A stretch of DNA of 40,029 bases from Lysobacteraceae bacterium 2PB (lineage in GTDB: Bacteria > Pseudomonadota > Gammaproteobacteria > Xanthomonadales > Xanthomonadaceae): the NCBI GenBank assembly GCA_005502915.1, contig SCMT01000033.1:1-40029 (forward strand), written 5' to 3'. Made by a program: the position numbers and the translations under genes. Below are positions 26,306 to 34,610 of the stretch, one piece after another. How positions within the stretch are numbered: position 1 is the stretch's first letter; each line of letters opens with the position of its first letter. The notes under the pieces are model-generated. The model did not search any database. It was not told the origin of the DNA and was given only the letters and a program-made list of their open reading frames with translations.

Positions 26306-28471
26306 ATGCAGGTTTCGACGACCATGGCCGGCGCGGCGAGCGCGGCCGACCTAGGCCCTGCGCGTTTGCTGCAGGCACTCGCGCCCAATTCGATCCGGCG
26401 CCCGCGCATCTCGCCGGTCTATCTGGTGAGCCTGTGGCTGGTGACCGCCCTGTGCCTGCTCGTGCCGCTGATCTATTTCGGTCTCATCGCGGGCATCGTC
26501 TGGCTCGAATACCTGTTCTATACCCAGTGGGGGTTGTCCGACTGGGCAGGCCACATGCCGGCGAAGGCCACGATCCTCGTGTTCCTGCTCTACCTGGTGC
26601 CCGGCATTTTCGGCGCCGTGCTGGTGTTGTTCCTGCTCAAGCCGCTGTTCGCGCCGCGAAGCCCGCCGCCGGTCACGTATCCGATCGATGCCGCGAAGGA
26701 ATCCGAATTCGTCGCGGCGGTGCGCGCCCTGTGCAAGGCGATGAACATCCGGCCGCCCTCGCAGATCCGTCTGTCCAACGACGTGAATGCGTCGGTGCAT
26801 TTCGAGCGCGGCCTGCTCGGCCTGTTCACCGGACGCAAGGTGCTGACCATCGGCCTACCGATCGTGGCCGGCCTCAATGCGCGGCAGCTGGTGGGCGTGC
26901 TGGCCCACGAGTTCGGCCACTTCGCGCAGTCGGGCGGCATGCGCTGTTCCTTCCTGATCAATACCGTCAACCGCTGGCTGCATTCGCGCGCGTATGTCGA
27001 AGATGCGTGGGACCGCATCCTGCGCGAAACGATCGAGGAGGAAGAGGAATTCCTGCCGAAGGTGCTGCCCGGCCTGCTGCTGGCCTGCCTGTCGTGCACG
27101 CGGCTGCTGATGCGCGGCCTGTTCGTGCTCAGCTTCCGGATGAGCCGCCGCCTGTCGCAGCAGATGGAGTTCGATGCCGACCGCTACGGCGCGACCGTCG
27201 CCGGCAGCGACACGATCCGCGAGATCTCGCTGCGCGTCCGCGGCCTGATCGTGGCCTGGCACCAGTCGCGCATGAAGAACGCCGCCGCCTGGCAGGAAGG
27301 GCGGCTGGTCGACGATCTCGCCGATGCGGTCCGGCTGCGACTGCAATCGTTCGATGCGAGGGAATGGGACGGCATCGCGCTCGAACTGCAGGGTGCGCAC
27401 ACGACCGAGTACTGGGATACGCATCCCGCAGACCAGGAGCGCATCGAGAACGCCGAGCGCCTGCGCGCGCCGGGCCTGTTTCCCGACGACCGGCCGGCCG
27501 CCGGGCTGTTCTCCGACTTCGGGGTCCTGTCGCGGCGCATCACGATGCTGTACTACAAGGACGCGCAGTTCCCGGTCAGCCCCTCGCGGATGATCGATGC
27601 GCAGAAGCTGTGGGGCATGCACAGGATCGACGACACCCTCAAGGACGCATGGATGCGCTACAGCAACGGCCTGCTGTCCGACGTCATGCCGCTGCGTCCG
27701 CACGAGATCGCCGACCCGGCCGTCGCCGCGATCGGATGGCAGCAGTCGGTCGACGAACTGCGCCGGCTCGGCCCGGAAGTGCAGGGGCTGTGGGCGCGCA
27801 TGGGCAAGCGTCGCGATCGCGCCGACAGCCTGGCGTTCTGGCTGCTGCTGATCGAGCATGGCATCGACTTCAGCCTGCCCGATGGCCAGGACTACGACGG
27901 TGGCGCGATTCGCCAGGACTACCTCGACTGCCTGTCCGAACGCGATGCCGATGCGAAGCTCGCCCTGCGCGTCCTCGCCCTGTTCGGGCGGCGGATGCAG
28001 TGTGCGGTCGATGCTGCATCCGATGACGCTTCCGCCGTGGCTACCTGGGGGCTGCTGCAGCGCCTGTCCGTTCTGTGGCCCAAGGTGCGTGCGCTCGAAG
28101 TGTCGCGTCGTTCGCTCGCGCGCATGATCCAGGGCCTGCCGCCGGAAGACGAGACCCTTGCGTCGCTGGCCAGACGCCTGGTCGAGGTGCATCGCGACCA
28201 GGCCATGGCCCTGCTCGCCACGATGGACGAGGTCACGCTCGACGATGCCCCGCTCGGCAAGCAGCTGATGGAGCGCTGCGGTCACCTGTCCGCCACCCGC
28301 GACGACCCCTTCCGCTTCCTGTTCGCGACCGGCCCGCTGGAGACCGGATTCATGCATGCCTATCGCGCCACGCTGGCGGCGATGGTCGACATCGCCGATC
28401 GCATCGAGCGCGACCGGGGCATCACGCCGATCAAGATCGTGATCAAGCCGCGCGATGCGGTGACCTCCTGA
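26306..28471 (+). CDS. Membrane-bound M48-type zinc metallopeptidase, long C-terminal extension
   Basis: A 721-residue inner-membrane protein. After two hydrophobic segments (about residues 38-65 and 88-115), a catalytic domain includes IRLSNDVNASVHFERGLLGLFTGRKVLTIGLPIVAGLNARQLVGVLAHEFGHFAQ, with the zinc motif HEFGH at 201-205 and the third ligand probably Glu288 in MEFDADRYGA. A further hydrophobic hairpin lies between them (LLLACLSCTRLLMRGLFVLSF). These match HtpX/Ste24-like M48 proteases. The C-terminal half (about residue 330 on) is soluble, alpha-helical in character and longer than in HtpX; I do not recognise it. Substrate is unknown; membrane-protein quality control is the usual role of the family. 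GAGGGGG before the ATG supports the start. Confidence 0.88.
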   Translation: MQVSTTMAGAASAADLGPARLLQALAPNSIRRPRISPVYLVSLWLVTALCLLVPLIYFGLIAGIVWLEYLFYTQWGLSDWAGHMPAKATILVFLLYLVPGIFGAVLVLFLLKPLFAPRSPPPVTYPIDAAKESEFVAAVRALCKAMNIRPPSQIRLSNDVNASVHFERGLLGLFTGRKVLTIGLPIVAGLNARQLVGVLAHEFGHFAQSGGMRCSFLINTVNRWLHSRAYVEDAWDRILRETIEEEEEFLPKVLPGLLLACLSCTRLLMRGLFVLSFRMSRRLSQQMEFDADRYGATVAGSDTIREISLRVRGLIVAWHQSRMKNAAAWQEGRLVDDLADAVRLRLQSFDAREWDGIALELQGAHTTEYWDTHPADQERIENAERLRAPGLFPDDRPAAGLFSDFGVLSRRITMLYYKDAQFPVSPSRMIDAQKLWGMHRIDDTLKDAWMRYSNGLLSDVMPLRPHEIADPAVAAIGWQQSVDELRRLGPEVQGLWARMGKRRDRADSLAFWLLLIEHGIDFSLPDGQDYDGGAIRQDYLDCLSERDADAKLALRVLALFGRRMQCAVDAASDDASAVATWGLLQRLSVLWPKVRALEVSRRSLARMIQGLPPEDETLASLARRLVEVHRDQAMALLATMDEVTLDDAPLGKQLMERCGHLSATRDDPFRFLFATGPLETGFMHAYRATLAAMVDIADRIERDRGITPIKIVIKPRDAVTS

Positions 28472-28770
28472 TCGCAGCGCGTCGCGGCGGATCGCCGCAG
28501 CGCGAACTGCGCCGCAACTGATACCGGGCGCGCCCGGGGTCCCGGATTAGAGTCCTGCGATGCGGGTGCGGTGGCGCGTATCGATCGCCGTCGTCCGCGT
28601 ATGCTGTCGTGGATGCCCGGTTGCCGATCCATCGGTGGTGCGCCGGAGACGTCGAAGGAAGGTGGATCCGACACGGGCGGGGCATGCGATGGGGGCGCAT
28701 GCCATGTCCGGATTCGCCGGGACGAACCCCAGGCCCCTGCCTACCCGTCCAACGGAATGCGAGATCGCCC
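28472..28770 (+). promoter_or_regulatory. Long leader of the ferritin-like/lectin gene with shared motif and hairpin
   Basis: The region carries copy A of the shared promoter-like motif (28516-28551) and, about 130 nt further, an 8-bp hairpin GGCATGCG/CGCATGCC at 28681-28703 with a 7-nt loop. If transcription starts near 28560, the leader is about 210 nt, far longer than for the other two motif-bearing genes. A short hairpin GCGGCGgatCGCCGC at 28484-28498 may help end the protease transcript. Confidence 0.5.
28516..28551 (+). promoter_or_regulatory. Shared promoter-like motif, copy A
   Basis: AACTGATACC at 28516-28525 followed by TTAGA ending at 28551. The block is nearly the same as copies B (32965) and C (34611), with one extra base in the spacer. 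It could be the -35/-10 pair of an alternative sigma factor or an activator site plus -10 box. Confidence 0.6.
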
Positions 28771-30891
28771 ATGAGCACGCCAACGCCAGCCACCACGCCC
28801 TGCAACCTCCAGGACGCGCAGCAGGTCATCTCCTGCCTGCACGCCCACCTCAACGCCATCTGCGCGGTCGAGTTCTACACGATCCCGCTGTACCTCACCG
28901 CCACCTATTCGTTCTCGGTCGCGGCGGGCAATTCCTCGGCCCCGTTGAGCGCGACCGACTCGACGCCGCTGTTCTGGTGGATGCAGCAGAAGTCGCTGTC
29001 GGTGGCGGTGCAGGAGATGTACCACCTGCAGTGCGCGTCCAACATCGCCAATGCCGCCGGCTTCCATCCGAACCTGGACCCGTCGGTGTTCGACTGGAGC
29101 GGGCCGATCCCGCACCTGCCCAGCGTCAAGGGCGTGGGCTTCGACAACCTGCCGAACGTGCTCGACGTGCTCATCGGCATCGAGACGCCGATCGAGGGGG
29201 GCTTCCCGCCGCCGAACGTCCAGGTCGTCTACGACTCGATCTCGGCGCTGTACCACGCCACCCTGACCCTGCTGGACATCGTGGTCGCCGCCGACGGGCT
29301 GCTGCCGCTGCAGCCGGGCCCGGTGCTGTCCGGCGGCTCGCCGCAGGCGCCGCTGGTCGCGCCCGACCAGATGAACTACCTCACCTTCCAGAGCCGCTAC
29401 CAGTACACCGTGGTCAAGTGCGCCGACGACATCGCCCATCTCGCCAATGCGGTGAGCTTCCAGGGCGAGGGTGCGGGCGTGGTCGCCGACTTCGCCACCA
29501 AGTTCCCGAACCTCGCGAAGGTCCTGCAGGCCGGCGACGACGGCAGCAACGGCGAGGTGCCGATGCAGTACCAGCCCAAGGCGGGCAGCCGCTTCGCGCG
29601 CTGGGACAACGTGAGCCATTACGAACGCTTCGTCCAGCTGCAGGCGATGATGAAAGACCCGGCCTACGAGGCCGCCGCTGCCCAGTTGCCCGCAGGGCGC
29701 AGCGTGTTCAACCGCATCGGCGCGGCCGATCCGGATCGGCCGGCGTGGGTCGCCGATGCCGTTGCGCTGCAGAACTGCATCAACCTCGCGTATTCGCGCA
29801 CCCTCGACATCATCAACAACGGCATGACCGTCGGCGGCCCGCTGGATAACGCCAATTCCGGCAGCTATACCTTCACCGTGGTGATGACCTCGTTCAAGTA
29901 CCTGATCCCGCAGCTGTGGCAGTGGGGCCAGGTGCCCACCTTCAGCTATGTCGCCGGGGTCACCGACGACCAGCTGCAGGCCGCGTTCGACCAGGCCGAT
30001 CCGCTGTGCCTGTATCACTGGGACAAGGTCACCCAGCAGATCCGCGAGCAGCAGCCCGACGACATGAACGTCTGCCAGGGCCTCAACAGCTGTCAGGGCC
30101 TGGGCTGGGGTGGCCTGGGCACGCAGGCCGGCGACGGCGCCTGCGCCACCGCCGACATCCATACCTGCAGCGGCGGCAACACCTGCAGGCATCGGGGCGG
30201 TTGCGGCTACGTCGTCAGCGGCAGTCCCAGCGAAGACATCTGGGCGCCCGGCTGGAACTCGTGCAAGGGCCTGGGCGGCTGCCAGGTGCCGATTTCCACC
30301 CAGCAGAAGTTCAGCCCTCCCCCGCAGCCCGGGCGTACGGTCCAGCCCGGCGACGGCGTCTGGGACGAAGCGCGCAAGCTGCTGCAGAAGAACGGCGTCG
30401 ACGTCACCCGCAGCGTGCAGGCCACCCAGGGCTGGCAGGGCACCGGGGTCAACGTCACGCAGGGCCAGCCGCTCACCGTCTCGTTCCGCAGCGGGCTGTG
30501 GTCCGCCGATCCGAACACGAACGGCGGCGCGCCCTACGACGCCAAGGGCTGCCCCGGCGTGATCGTGCCGGCGGACCAGACCGGCTATCCCATCGTCGGT
30601 GTCGCGATGGGCGCCCTGGTCGGTCGCATCGCCGGCGGCACGCCGTTCCTGATCGGCGATGGCATCAACATCGCCTCCGCGCCTGCGGGCGGCCTGCTGG
30701 AACTGTGCATCAACGACGACATCAACCACCTCTACGGCCCGGGCCTCGCCGACAACAGCGGCAGCGTGTCGGTGGAGATCACCACGCCGATCACCCAGCC
30801 GCTGCCGCAGCCGCAGTCCAAGCAGGTGCCCGGTGGCGTGAACTACAACGGCCTGGCGCGTCGCGAGGCGATCACGCCGACGTCGACCTGA
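28771..30891 (+). CDS. Three-part protein: VioB-like ferritin-like domain, Cys-rich bufferin-like segment, PA-IL-like lectin domain
   Basis: A 706-residue protein without a signal peptide. The N-terminal part (about 10-410) resembles the ferritin-like iminophenyl-pyruvate dimer synthase (VioB-type) domain: AICAVEFYTIPLYLTATYSF with candidate ligand Glu34, VQEMYHLQCASNIANAAG with Glu82/His85, and SHYERFVQLQAMM near 282-294. Residues 435-504 hold eight cysteines in CxGxxxC-like units (CQGLNSC, CSGGNTCRHRGGC, CKGLGGC), like the cysteine segments of BufA2-type metallophore precursors. After a Pro-rich linker, residues 551-671 match the PA-IL (LecA) galactose-binding fold: GWQGTGVNV, MGALVGRIAGG, ELCINDDINHLYGPGLADNSG. 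ATG 28771 was chosen where the ferritin-like part begins. It converges on a bufB/bufC-type pair. Function is unknown; the order of modules is clear. Confidence 0.85.
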   Translation: MSTPTPATTPCNLQDAQQVISCLHAHLNAICAVEFYTIPLYLTATYSFSVAAGNSSAPLSATDSTPLFWWMQQKSLSVAVQEMYHLQCASNIANAAGFHPNLDPSVFDWSGPIPHLPSVKGVGFDNLPNVLDVLIGIETPIEGGFPPPNVQVVYDSISALYHATLTLLDIVVAADGLLPLQPGPVLSGGSPQAPLVAPDQMNYLTFQSRYQYTVVKCADDIAHLANAVSFQGEGAGVVADFATKFPNLAKVLQAGDDGSNGEVPMQYQPKAGSRFARWDNVSHYERFVQLQAMMKDPAYEAAAAQLPAGRSVFNRIGAADPDRPAWVADAVALQNCINLAYSRTLDIINNGMTVGGPLDNANSGSYTFTVVMTSFKYLIPQLWQWGQVPTFSYVAGVTDDQLQAAFDQADPLCLYHWDKVTQQIREQQPDDMNVCQGLNSCQGLGWGGLGTQAGDGACATADIHTCSGGNTCRHRGGCGYVVSGSPSEDIWAPGWNSCKGLGGCQVPISTQQKFSPPPQPGRTVQPGDGVWDEARKLLQKNGVDVTRSVQATQGWQGTGVNVTQGQPLTVSFRSGLWSADPNTNGGAPYDAKGCPGVIVPADQTGYPIVGVAMGALVGRIAGGTPFLIGDGINIASAPAGGLLELCINDDINHLYGPGLADNSGSVSVEITTPITQPLPQPQSKQVPGGVNYNGLARREAITPTST

Positions 30892-30923
30892 TGCCGGCCT
30901 GATCGAAGAAACCGCGTGCGATC

Positions 30924-30960
30924 CGACGACGGCTCCGGACACGGGGCCGTCGTCGTGTTG
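30924..30960. terminator. Terminator-like hairpin after the ferritin-like/lectin gene
   Basis: CGACGACGGC (30924-30933) pairs perfectly with GCCGTCGTCG (30946-30955) over a 12-nt loop and is followed by TGTTG. It begins 33 nt after the stop codon. The weak T-run makes strength uncertain. Confidence 0.65.
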
Positions 30961-31029
30961 CGGGCCTGCTGAGATGTATCCGTCATTCGCGTTGTTTTAA
31001 TTCTCAATCGGGGCAAGGATATCTATCCC

Positions 31030-31155
31030 TGTCATCCCGAGCCGAAGGCGAGGGACCTGCTTGTTGCTTCTTCATAGCAGTCGGAAGGATTTTCCGCCCG
31101 TCCTGTGTTTCGCTCGCTCTCGCGAGCGAGCCACCTTTCTTTGCTTGTGCACTGC
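31030..31155. repeat. Remnants of dispersed repeats between convergent genes
   Basis: The 278-nt gap between the ferritin-like/lectin gene and bufC has no coding support. It contains GTCATCCCGAGCCGAAGGCG (31031-31050), followed by agggacctg, typical of a widespread dispersed repeat, and at about 31112-31155 a GCTCGCT...AGCGAGC hairpin followed by CCACCTTTCTTTGCTTGTGC, a repeat commonly met in xanthomonad genomes, here cut short. Recognition is from memory of such repeats. Confidence 0.5.
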
Positions 31156-31169
31156 GCCGCGCACACCGC

Positions 31170-31919
31170 TCAGCCGCGCGTGCCGACCAGCAATCCCCGG
31201 CGCTGCTGTCGCTGCAGCCACAGCGCGAGGCCTTCGTCGCCGGCGCCGGCACGCACTTCGGCGAGACCCGCCGCGAGGCCGTCGCGGAGGATGCGGGTGA
31301 AGATCGCGTGCTCCACCACGTTCAACGGTTCAACCACCACGCGATACGCCACGCGCGCCAGCGCGAGATGCGTGGTGCGGGCCGGCATGGCCACGATGGC
31401 CTCGCCCGCCTGGTGCCGGCGCAGGCATTCGTGCACGGGATGGCCCAGGGTCATCAGTCGCAGGCTGCGCGCGGGCGCGAGCGCATCGTCTTCGCCGCCT
31501 TCCTCGCGATGCTCGTCGCCGGGACCATCGTAGATCTCGCACAGCGCGCGCTCGAACGTGGCCAGCGCGATCATGAAATCCGCCCAGTCGCCGTCGTCGC
31601 TGTCGCTGCGCGCGGGACGCGTCGCGGCCAGGTGCGCGGCGAAACCATCGCCGAGCGCGTGCAGCGTATGGCTGCGCGAGGGATGCGCGGCGATGTAGTC
31701 CAGCGCGAACGCGTCGAACAGGCGCTCGCCCAGCGCGGCCTGCAGCAGCGGAAACGTCGCGCGCATGCATTCGAGCAGGCGCAGGCGATAGCCGCCCGCA
31801 TAGATGCCCAGTCGCGCGTGCGGCGGTAGCGTGCCCGCGTGCACGATGGCGTCCGCGTCGCGAGCGCTGCCGGCGAGGATGGCCTGCCACAGCCAGGCCT
31901 GCTGCGCGGACAGGCTCAT
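31170..31919 (-). CDS. bufC: DUF2063 protein, BufC-type partner of an MNIO enzyme
   Basis: A 249-residue cytoplasmic protein. The N-terminal DUF2063 (HvfC/BufC) signature is clear: RLGIYAGGYRLRLLECMRATFPLLQAALGERLFDAFALDYIAAHPSRSHTLHALGDGFAAHL (about residues 36-97). The remainder (VAMPARTTHLALARVAYRV, HAIFTRILRDGLAAGLAEV) fits the C-terminal half of the family. BufC proteins act with the DUF692 enzyme BufB in maturing peptide precursors, probably by presenting the substrate. The start at 31919 overlaps the bufB stop by 4 nt (ATGA), so the two are translationally coupled. No separate BufA-type peptide gene is present next to them; the cysteine segment of the convergent 706-residue protein is the only obvious candidate. 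Confidence 0.85.
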   Translation of the reverse strand: MSLSAQQAWLWQAILAGSARDADAIVHAGTLPPHARLGIYAGGYRLRLLECMRATFPLLQAALGERLFDAFALDYIAAHPSRSHTLHALGDGFAAHLAATRPARSDSDDGDWADFMIALATFERALCEIYDGPGDEHREEGGEDDALAPARSLRLMTLGHPVHECLRRHQAGEAIVAMPARTTHLALARVAYRVVVEPLNVVEHAIFTRILRDGLAAGLAEVRAGAGDEGLALWLQRQQRRGLLVGTRG

Positions 31920-32869
31920 GGCGCTGCGGTCTCGTAGCCCATCAGGAAGCCCACGGGATTCGAGACCGCATTCGACATCGCATTCGATACCCCATCGCCA
32001 TCCCCGGCATGCGCCGCGCAAGGCTCGGGCAGCGTGTCGCGTTCCATCACCGCGCGCGCACGCTCGGCTTCCTGCTGCAGCACCGGGAAGTCCGGAATCT
32101 CCTCGTCCCACTCCACCAGCGTCGGCACCGCGCCGAAGCGACGGATCGCCTCGCGATACAGCGACCACACCGACGACGGCGTCGGACCGATGTGGGTGTC
32201 GATACAATGCGTGCCGTGGTCGGTATGGCCCGCGACGTGGATCTGTCCCACGCGATCCGCAGGCAGCGCGTCGAGATAGGCCGATGCGTCCCAGCCGTGG
32301 TTGCGGCTGCACACGTACACGTTGTTCACGTCCAGCAGCAGGCCGCAGTCCGCGCGCTCCGACAATTCGGCGAGGAAGTCCCACTCGCTGATCGTCGAGA
32401 TCCGGAAGCTCAGGTAGCTGCTCGGGTTTTCCAGCAGCAGGCGCCGGCCCAGCACGTCCTGCACCTGCTTCGCGCGATCGACCACATGCGCCAGCGTCTC
32501 CGCCGTGTAGGGCAGGGGCAGCAGGTCGTGGCTGTTGTGCCCGCCGATGCTGGTCCAGCACAGATGGTCCGACACCCACGGCGCGCGCACCGCGTCGGCG
32601 AGTCGGCGCAGCCGCTGCAGGTAGCCGGCATCCAGCGGATCGCTCGATCCGATCGACAGCGAGACGCCGTGCGGCACGATCGAATAGTGCTGCGCGATGC
32701 GGCGCAGCGCTTCCGCCGGCCAGCCCTCGCTGTCCATGAAGTTCTCGGAAATGATCTCGAACCAGTCGACGGCCGGGCGCTGGTCGATGACGTGGCGGAA
32801 GTGCCGCGCGCGCAGGCCGATGCCGCAGCCGCGCGCGGGCCGGGGCGATGCGTGGCCGGGTGTGCTCAT
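31916..32869 (-). CDS. bufB: DUF692 multinuclear non-heme iron oxidase (MNIO), BufB-type
   Basis: A 317-residue TIM-barrel enzyme of the DUF692/MbnB family, which uses an iron cluster to modify cysteines in ribosomal peptides. Motifs with likely metal ligands are present: GIGLRARHFRHVI, WFEIISENFMD, IVPHGVSLSIGSSDPLD, APWVSDHLCW, HDLLPLPYT, LLLENPSSYLSF, CGLLLDVNNVYVCSRNHG, IHVAGHTDHG and PTLVEWDEEIPDF. These include the His, Asp and Glu positions kept throughout the family. The ATG at 32869 has GGAG 8 nt upstream; an in-frame ATG at 33028 would add 53 residues unlike the family. A short low-complexity tail follows (VSNAMSNAVSNPVG). The gene is divergent from the lectin/nitrobindin-like gene at 33061, sharing a 191-nt upstream region, and forms an operon with bufC. 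Confidence 0.9.
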   Translation of the reverse strand: MSTPGHASPRPARGCGIGLRARHFRHVIDQRPAVDWFEIISENFMDSEGWPAEALRRIAQHYSIVPHGVSLSIGSSDPLDAGYLQRLRRLADAVRAPWVSDHLCWTSIGGHNSHDLLPLPYTAETLAHVVDRAKQVQDVLGRRLLLENPSSYLSFRISTISEWDFLAELSERADCGLLLDVNNVYVCSRNHGWDASAYLDALPADRVGQIHVAGHTDHGTHCIDTHIGPTPSSVWSLYREAIRRFGAVPTLVEWDEEIPDFPVLQQEAERARAVMERDTLPEPCAAHAGDGDGVSNAMSNAVSNPVGFLMGYETAAP

Positions 32870-32964
32870 GTCGTCTCCGTTGCCATGCCGCGATTGTGGC
32901 AGATGCCGCGCGGCATGCGCCGCGATCGCCGGGCGCCCGCCCTCCGCGACGGAATCTGCGACGG

Positions 32965-33000
32965 AACTGATACCGGCGCCGCCGTCGCGTCGCCCTAGAT
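32965..33000 (+). promoter_or_regulatory. Shared promoter-like motif, copy B
   Basis: AACTGATACC at 32965-32974, then 20 nt, then CTAGAT ending at 33000. It lies about 60 nt before the ATG of the 470-residue gene and in the bufB upstream region. Spacing is identical to copy C (34611). Confidence 0.65.
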
Positions 33001-33060
33001 TGTCGGCATCACCCCGGATGCGCCGCATCCGGTCACTCGTGCCAACAGGGGAACATCGAC

Positions 33061-34473
33061 ATGGATACCGCCGTCGCGGGCGCGCAGAGCGTCCAGCAAC
33101 ACACCGCCACCGTGGAGGCCACGCAGGCCTGGCAATCGAGCGGCGTCAACGTGCCGCCCGGCATCGAAGTCGTCATCGCGTACCAGAGCGGCCAGTGGAC
33201 CGCGGACCCGCAGACCAACGGCGGCAAGCTGTACGACGCCAACGGCTGTCCCGACGTCATCGTGCCCGCCGACCAGACCAGCTATCCGGTCACCGGCGCG
33301 CACATGGGCGTGCTCGTCGGCCGCATCGCGGGCGGCCGCCCCTTCGTCATCGGCGATGGTCCGCACGGTGTCCTCAGCGCCACCGGCGGTCTGCTCGAAC
33401 TCTGCATCAACGACGACCTCACCGGCACCTACGGCGCCGGCCTCACCGACAACAGCGGCAGCGTCACCGTCGGCATCACCGTCTACTTCACGCCGAACAC
33501 CCCGCCCGACTTCTCGCAGCCGCTCGCGCAGGATCCGTCGCAGACCTCGCCCGGCGTGCCCCTCGCGCAGCTCGGCCCGCTGCAGTACCTCATCGGCACC
33601 TGGACCAACCAGGACCTGCCGGGCACGAATGCCGGCGGACGCGACAATCCCTACGCCTACAACGTGATGCCGCTGCCGCAGAAGGATCCCAGCACGCCCA
33701 GCGGCTACATCCTGAAGAACTTCACCTACTACGAGGAACTCACCTTCACCGCGATCCACGGCAACGCGCCCAATCGCGGCGGCATCGGCCAGCAGGTCTG
33801 CTACACCCTGTTCTACGAGCAGCGCGTGTACTTCGCCGAAGGTCCGAACAAGGACGCGCTGGTGCATGCCGAAAACGGCTCGCTGCTGTACATCCTCGAC
33901 ACCACCCAGCCGCTCGGTCCCTACGGCAACGGCGACCAGCCCGGCCTCGGCACGCTCACCGTCGAGAACAGCGTCCCGCCCACCCAGCGCTTCAACCTCG
34001 TCAAGCAGGTCTCGGTGCCGCACGGCAACTCCATCCTCGCCCTGGGCAACTACACCGACGCCGGCAGCACCGGCATCGGCCTGCCGATGATCCCGGTCGC
34101 CAACCCGCTGCCCAGCGGCGTGCCCACGCAGCAGTACACCGTGGACGACCCGGTCAGCAATCCGCAGCCCGCGCTCACCGCCAATCCCAACCAGGTGCTG
34201 GTGAACGCGCTGGACGCACGCCCCTGCACCAACTTCATCCACCTGGGCATGAGCAGCAGCAACGGCAGCGGCGGCGTCACCAACATCGGCTACGAACAGC
34301 AGCACGCCAACGTCATGCAGTACGACTTCGACTACTGGCTGGAGTCCTTCGACCACGGCGAGACCTACACGCAGCTGCAGTACACCCAGACCATCACCCT
34401 GCAGATCCCGATCGGCGGCACCGTCGTCTCGTTCCCGCATGTCACCGCGAACACGCTGACGAAGGTGATGTAA
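33061..34473 (+). CDS. PA-IL-like lectin domain fused to a nitrobindin/FABP-like beta-barrel
   Basis: A 470-residue protein without a signal peptide. Residues about 20-142 repeat the PA-IL-like domain of the 706-residue neighbour: TQAWQSSGVNV, QWTADPQTNGG, VIVPADQTSYPV, MGVLVGRIAGGRPFVIGDG and CINDDLTGTYGAGLTDNSG. The ND...DNSG stretch corresponds in position to the calcium and sugar site of LecA as I recall it. From about residue 171 (LGPLQYLIGTWTNQDLPG) the C-terminal part has the GTW opening and barrel-like alternation of nitrobindin/THAP4-type FABP-like proteins (YEELTFTAI, CYTLFYEQRVYF, HAENGSLLYIL), but is longer; this assignment is tentative. It lies downstream of motif copy B and ends in a strong hairpin. 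Domain pairing suggests sugar recognition joined to small-ligand or haem binding. Confidence 0.75.
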   Translation: MDTAVAGAQSVQQHTATVEATQAWQSSGVNVPPGIEVVIAYQSGQWTADPQTNGGKLYDANGCPDVIVPADQTSYPVTGAHMGVLVGRIAGGRPFVIGDGPHGVLSATGGLLELCINDDLTGTYGAGLTDNSGSVTVGITVYFTPNTPPDFSQPLAQDPSQTSPGVPLAQLGPLQYLIGTWTNQDLPGTNAGGRDNPYAYNVMPLPQKDPSTPSGYILKNFTYYEELTFTAIHGNAPNRGGIGQQVCYTLFYEQRVYFAEGPNKDALVHAENGSLLYILDTTQPLGPYGNGDQPGLGTLTVENSVPPTQRFNLVKQVSVPHGNSILALGNYTDAGSTGIGLPMIPVANPLPSGVPTQQYTVDDPVSNPQPALTANPNQVLVNALDARPCTNFIHLGMSSSNGSGGVTNIGYEQQHANVMQYDFDYWLESFDHGETYTQLQYTQTITLQIPIGGTVVSFPHVTANTLTKVM

Positions 34474-34510
34474 GCCAGCCTGCGGCGATTGCCGCACGCC
34501 TGCACGACAC

Positions 34511-34540
34511 GACAGGCCCCGCGAGGGGCCTGTCTTCGTT
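34511..34540 (+). terminator. Intrinsic terminator after the lectin/barrel gene
   Basis: GACAGGCCCC pairs perfectly with GGGGCCTGTC over a GCGA tetraloop, followed by TTCGTT. It starts 38 nt after the stop codon. Confidence 0.85.
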
Positions 34541-34610
34541 CGGAGCCGGCGACAACACGCGCGCGACCCCGTGTCCGCGCACTGCCGCACGCTTCTCGAA
34601 AATGCGCCCG

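Noticed and set aside
28741-30942. A 733-codon open frame opposite the ferritin-like/lectin gene
   Set aside because: The plus-strand product has three recognisable parts and conserved motifs; the minus-strand product has none.
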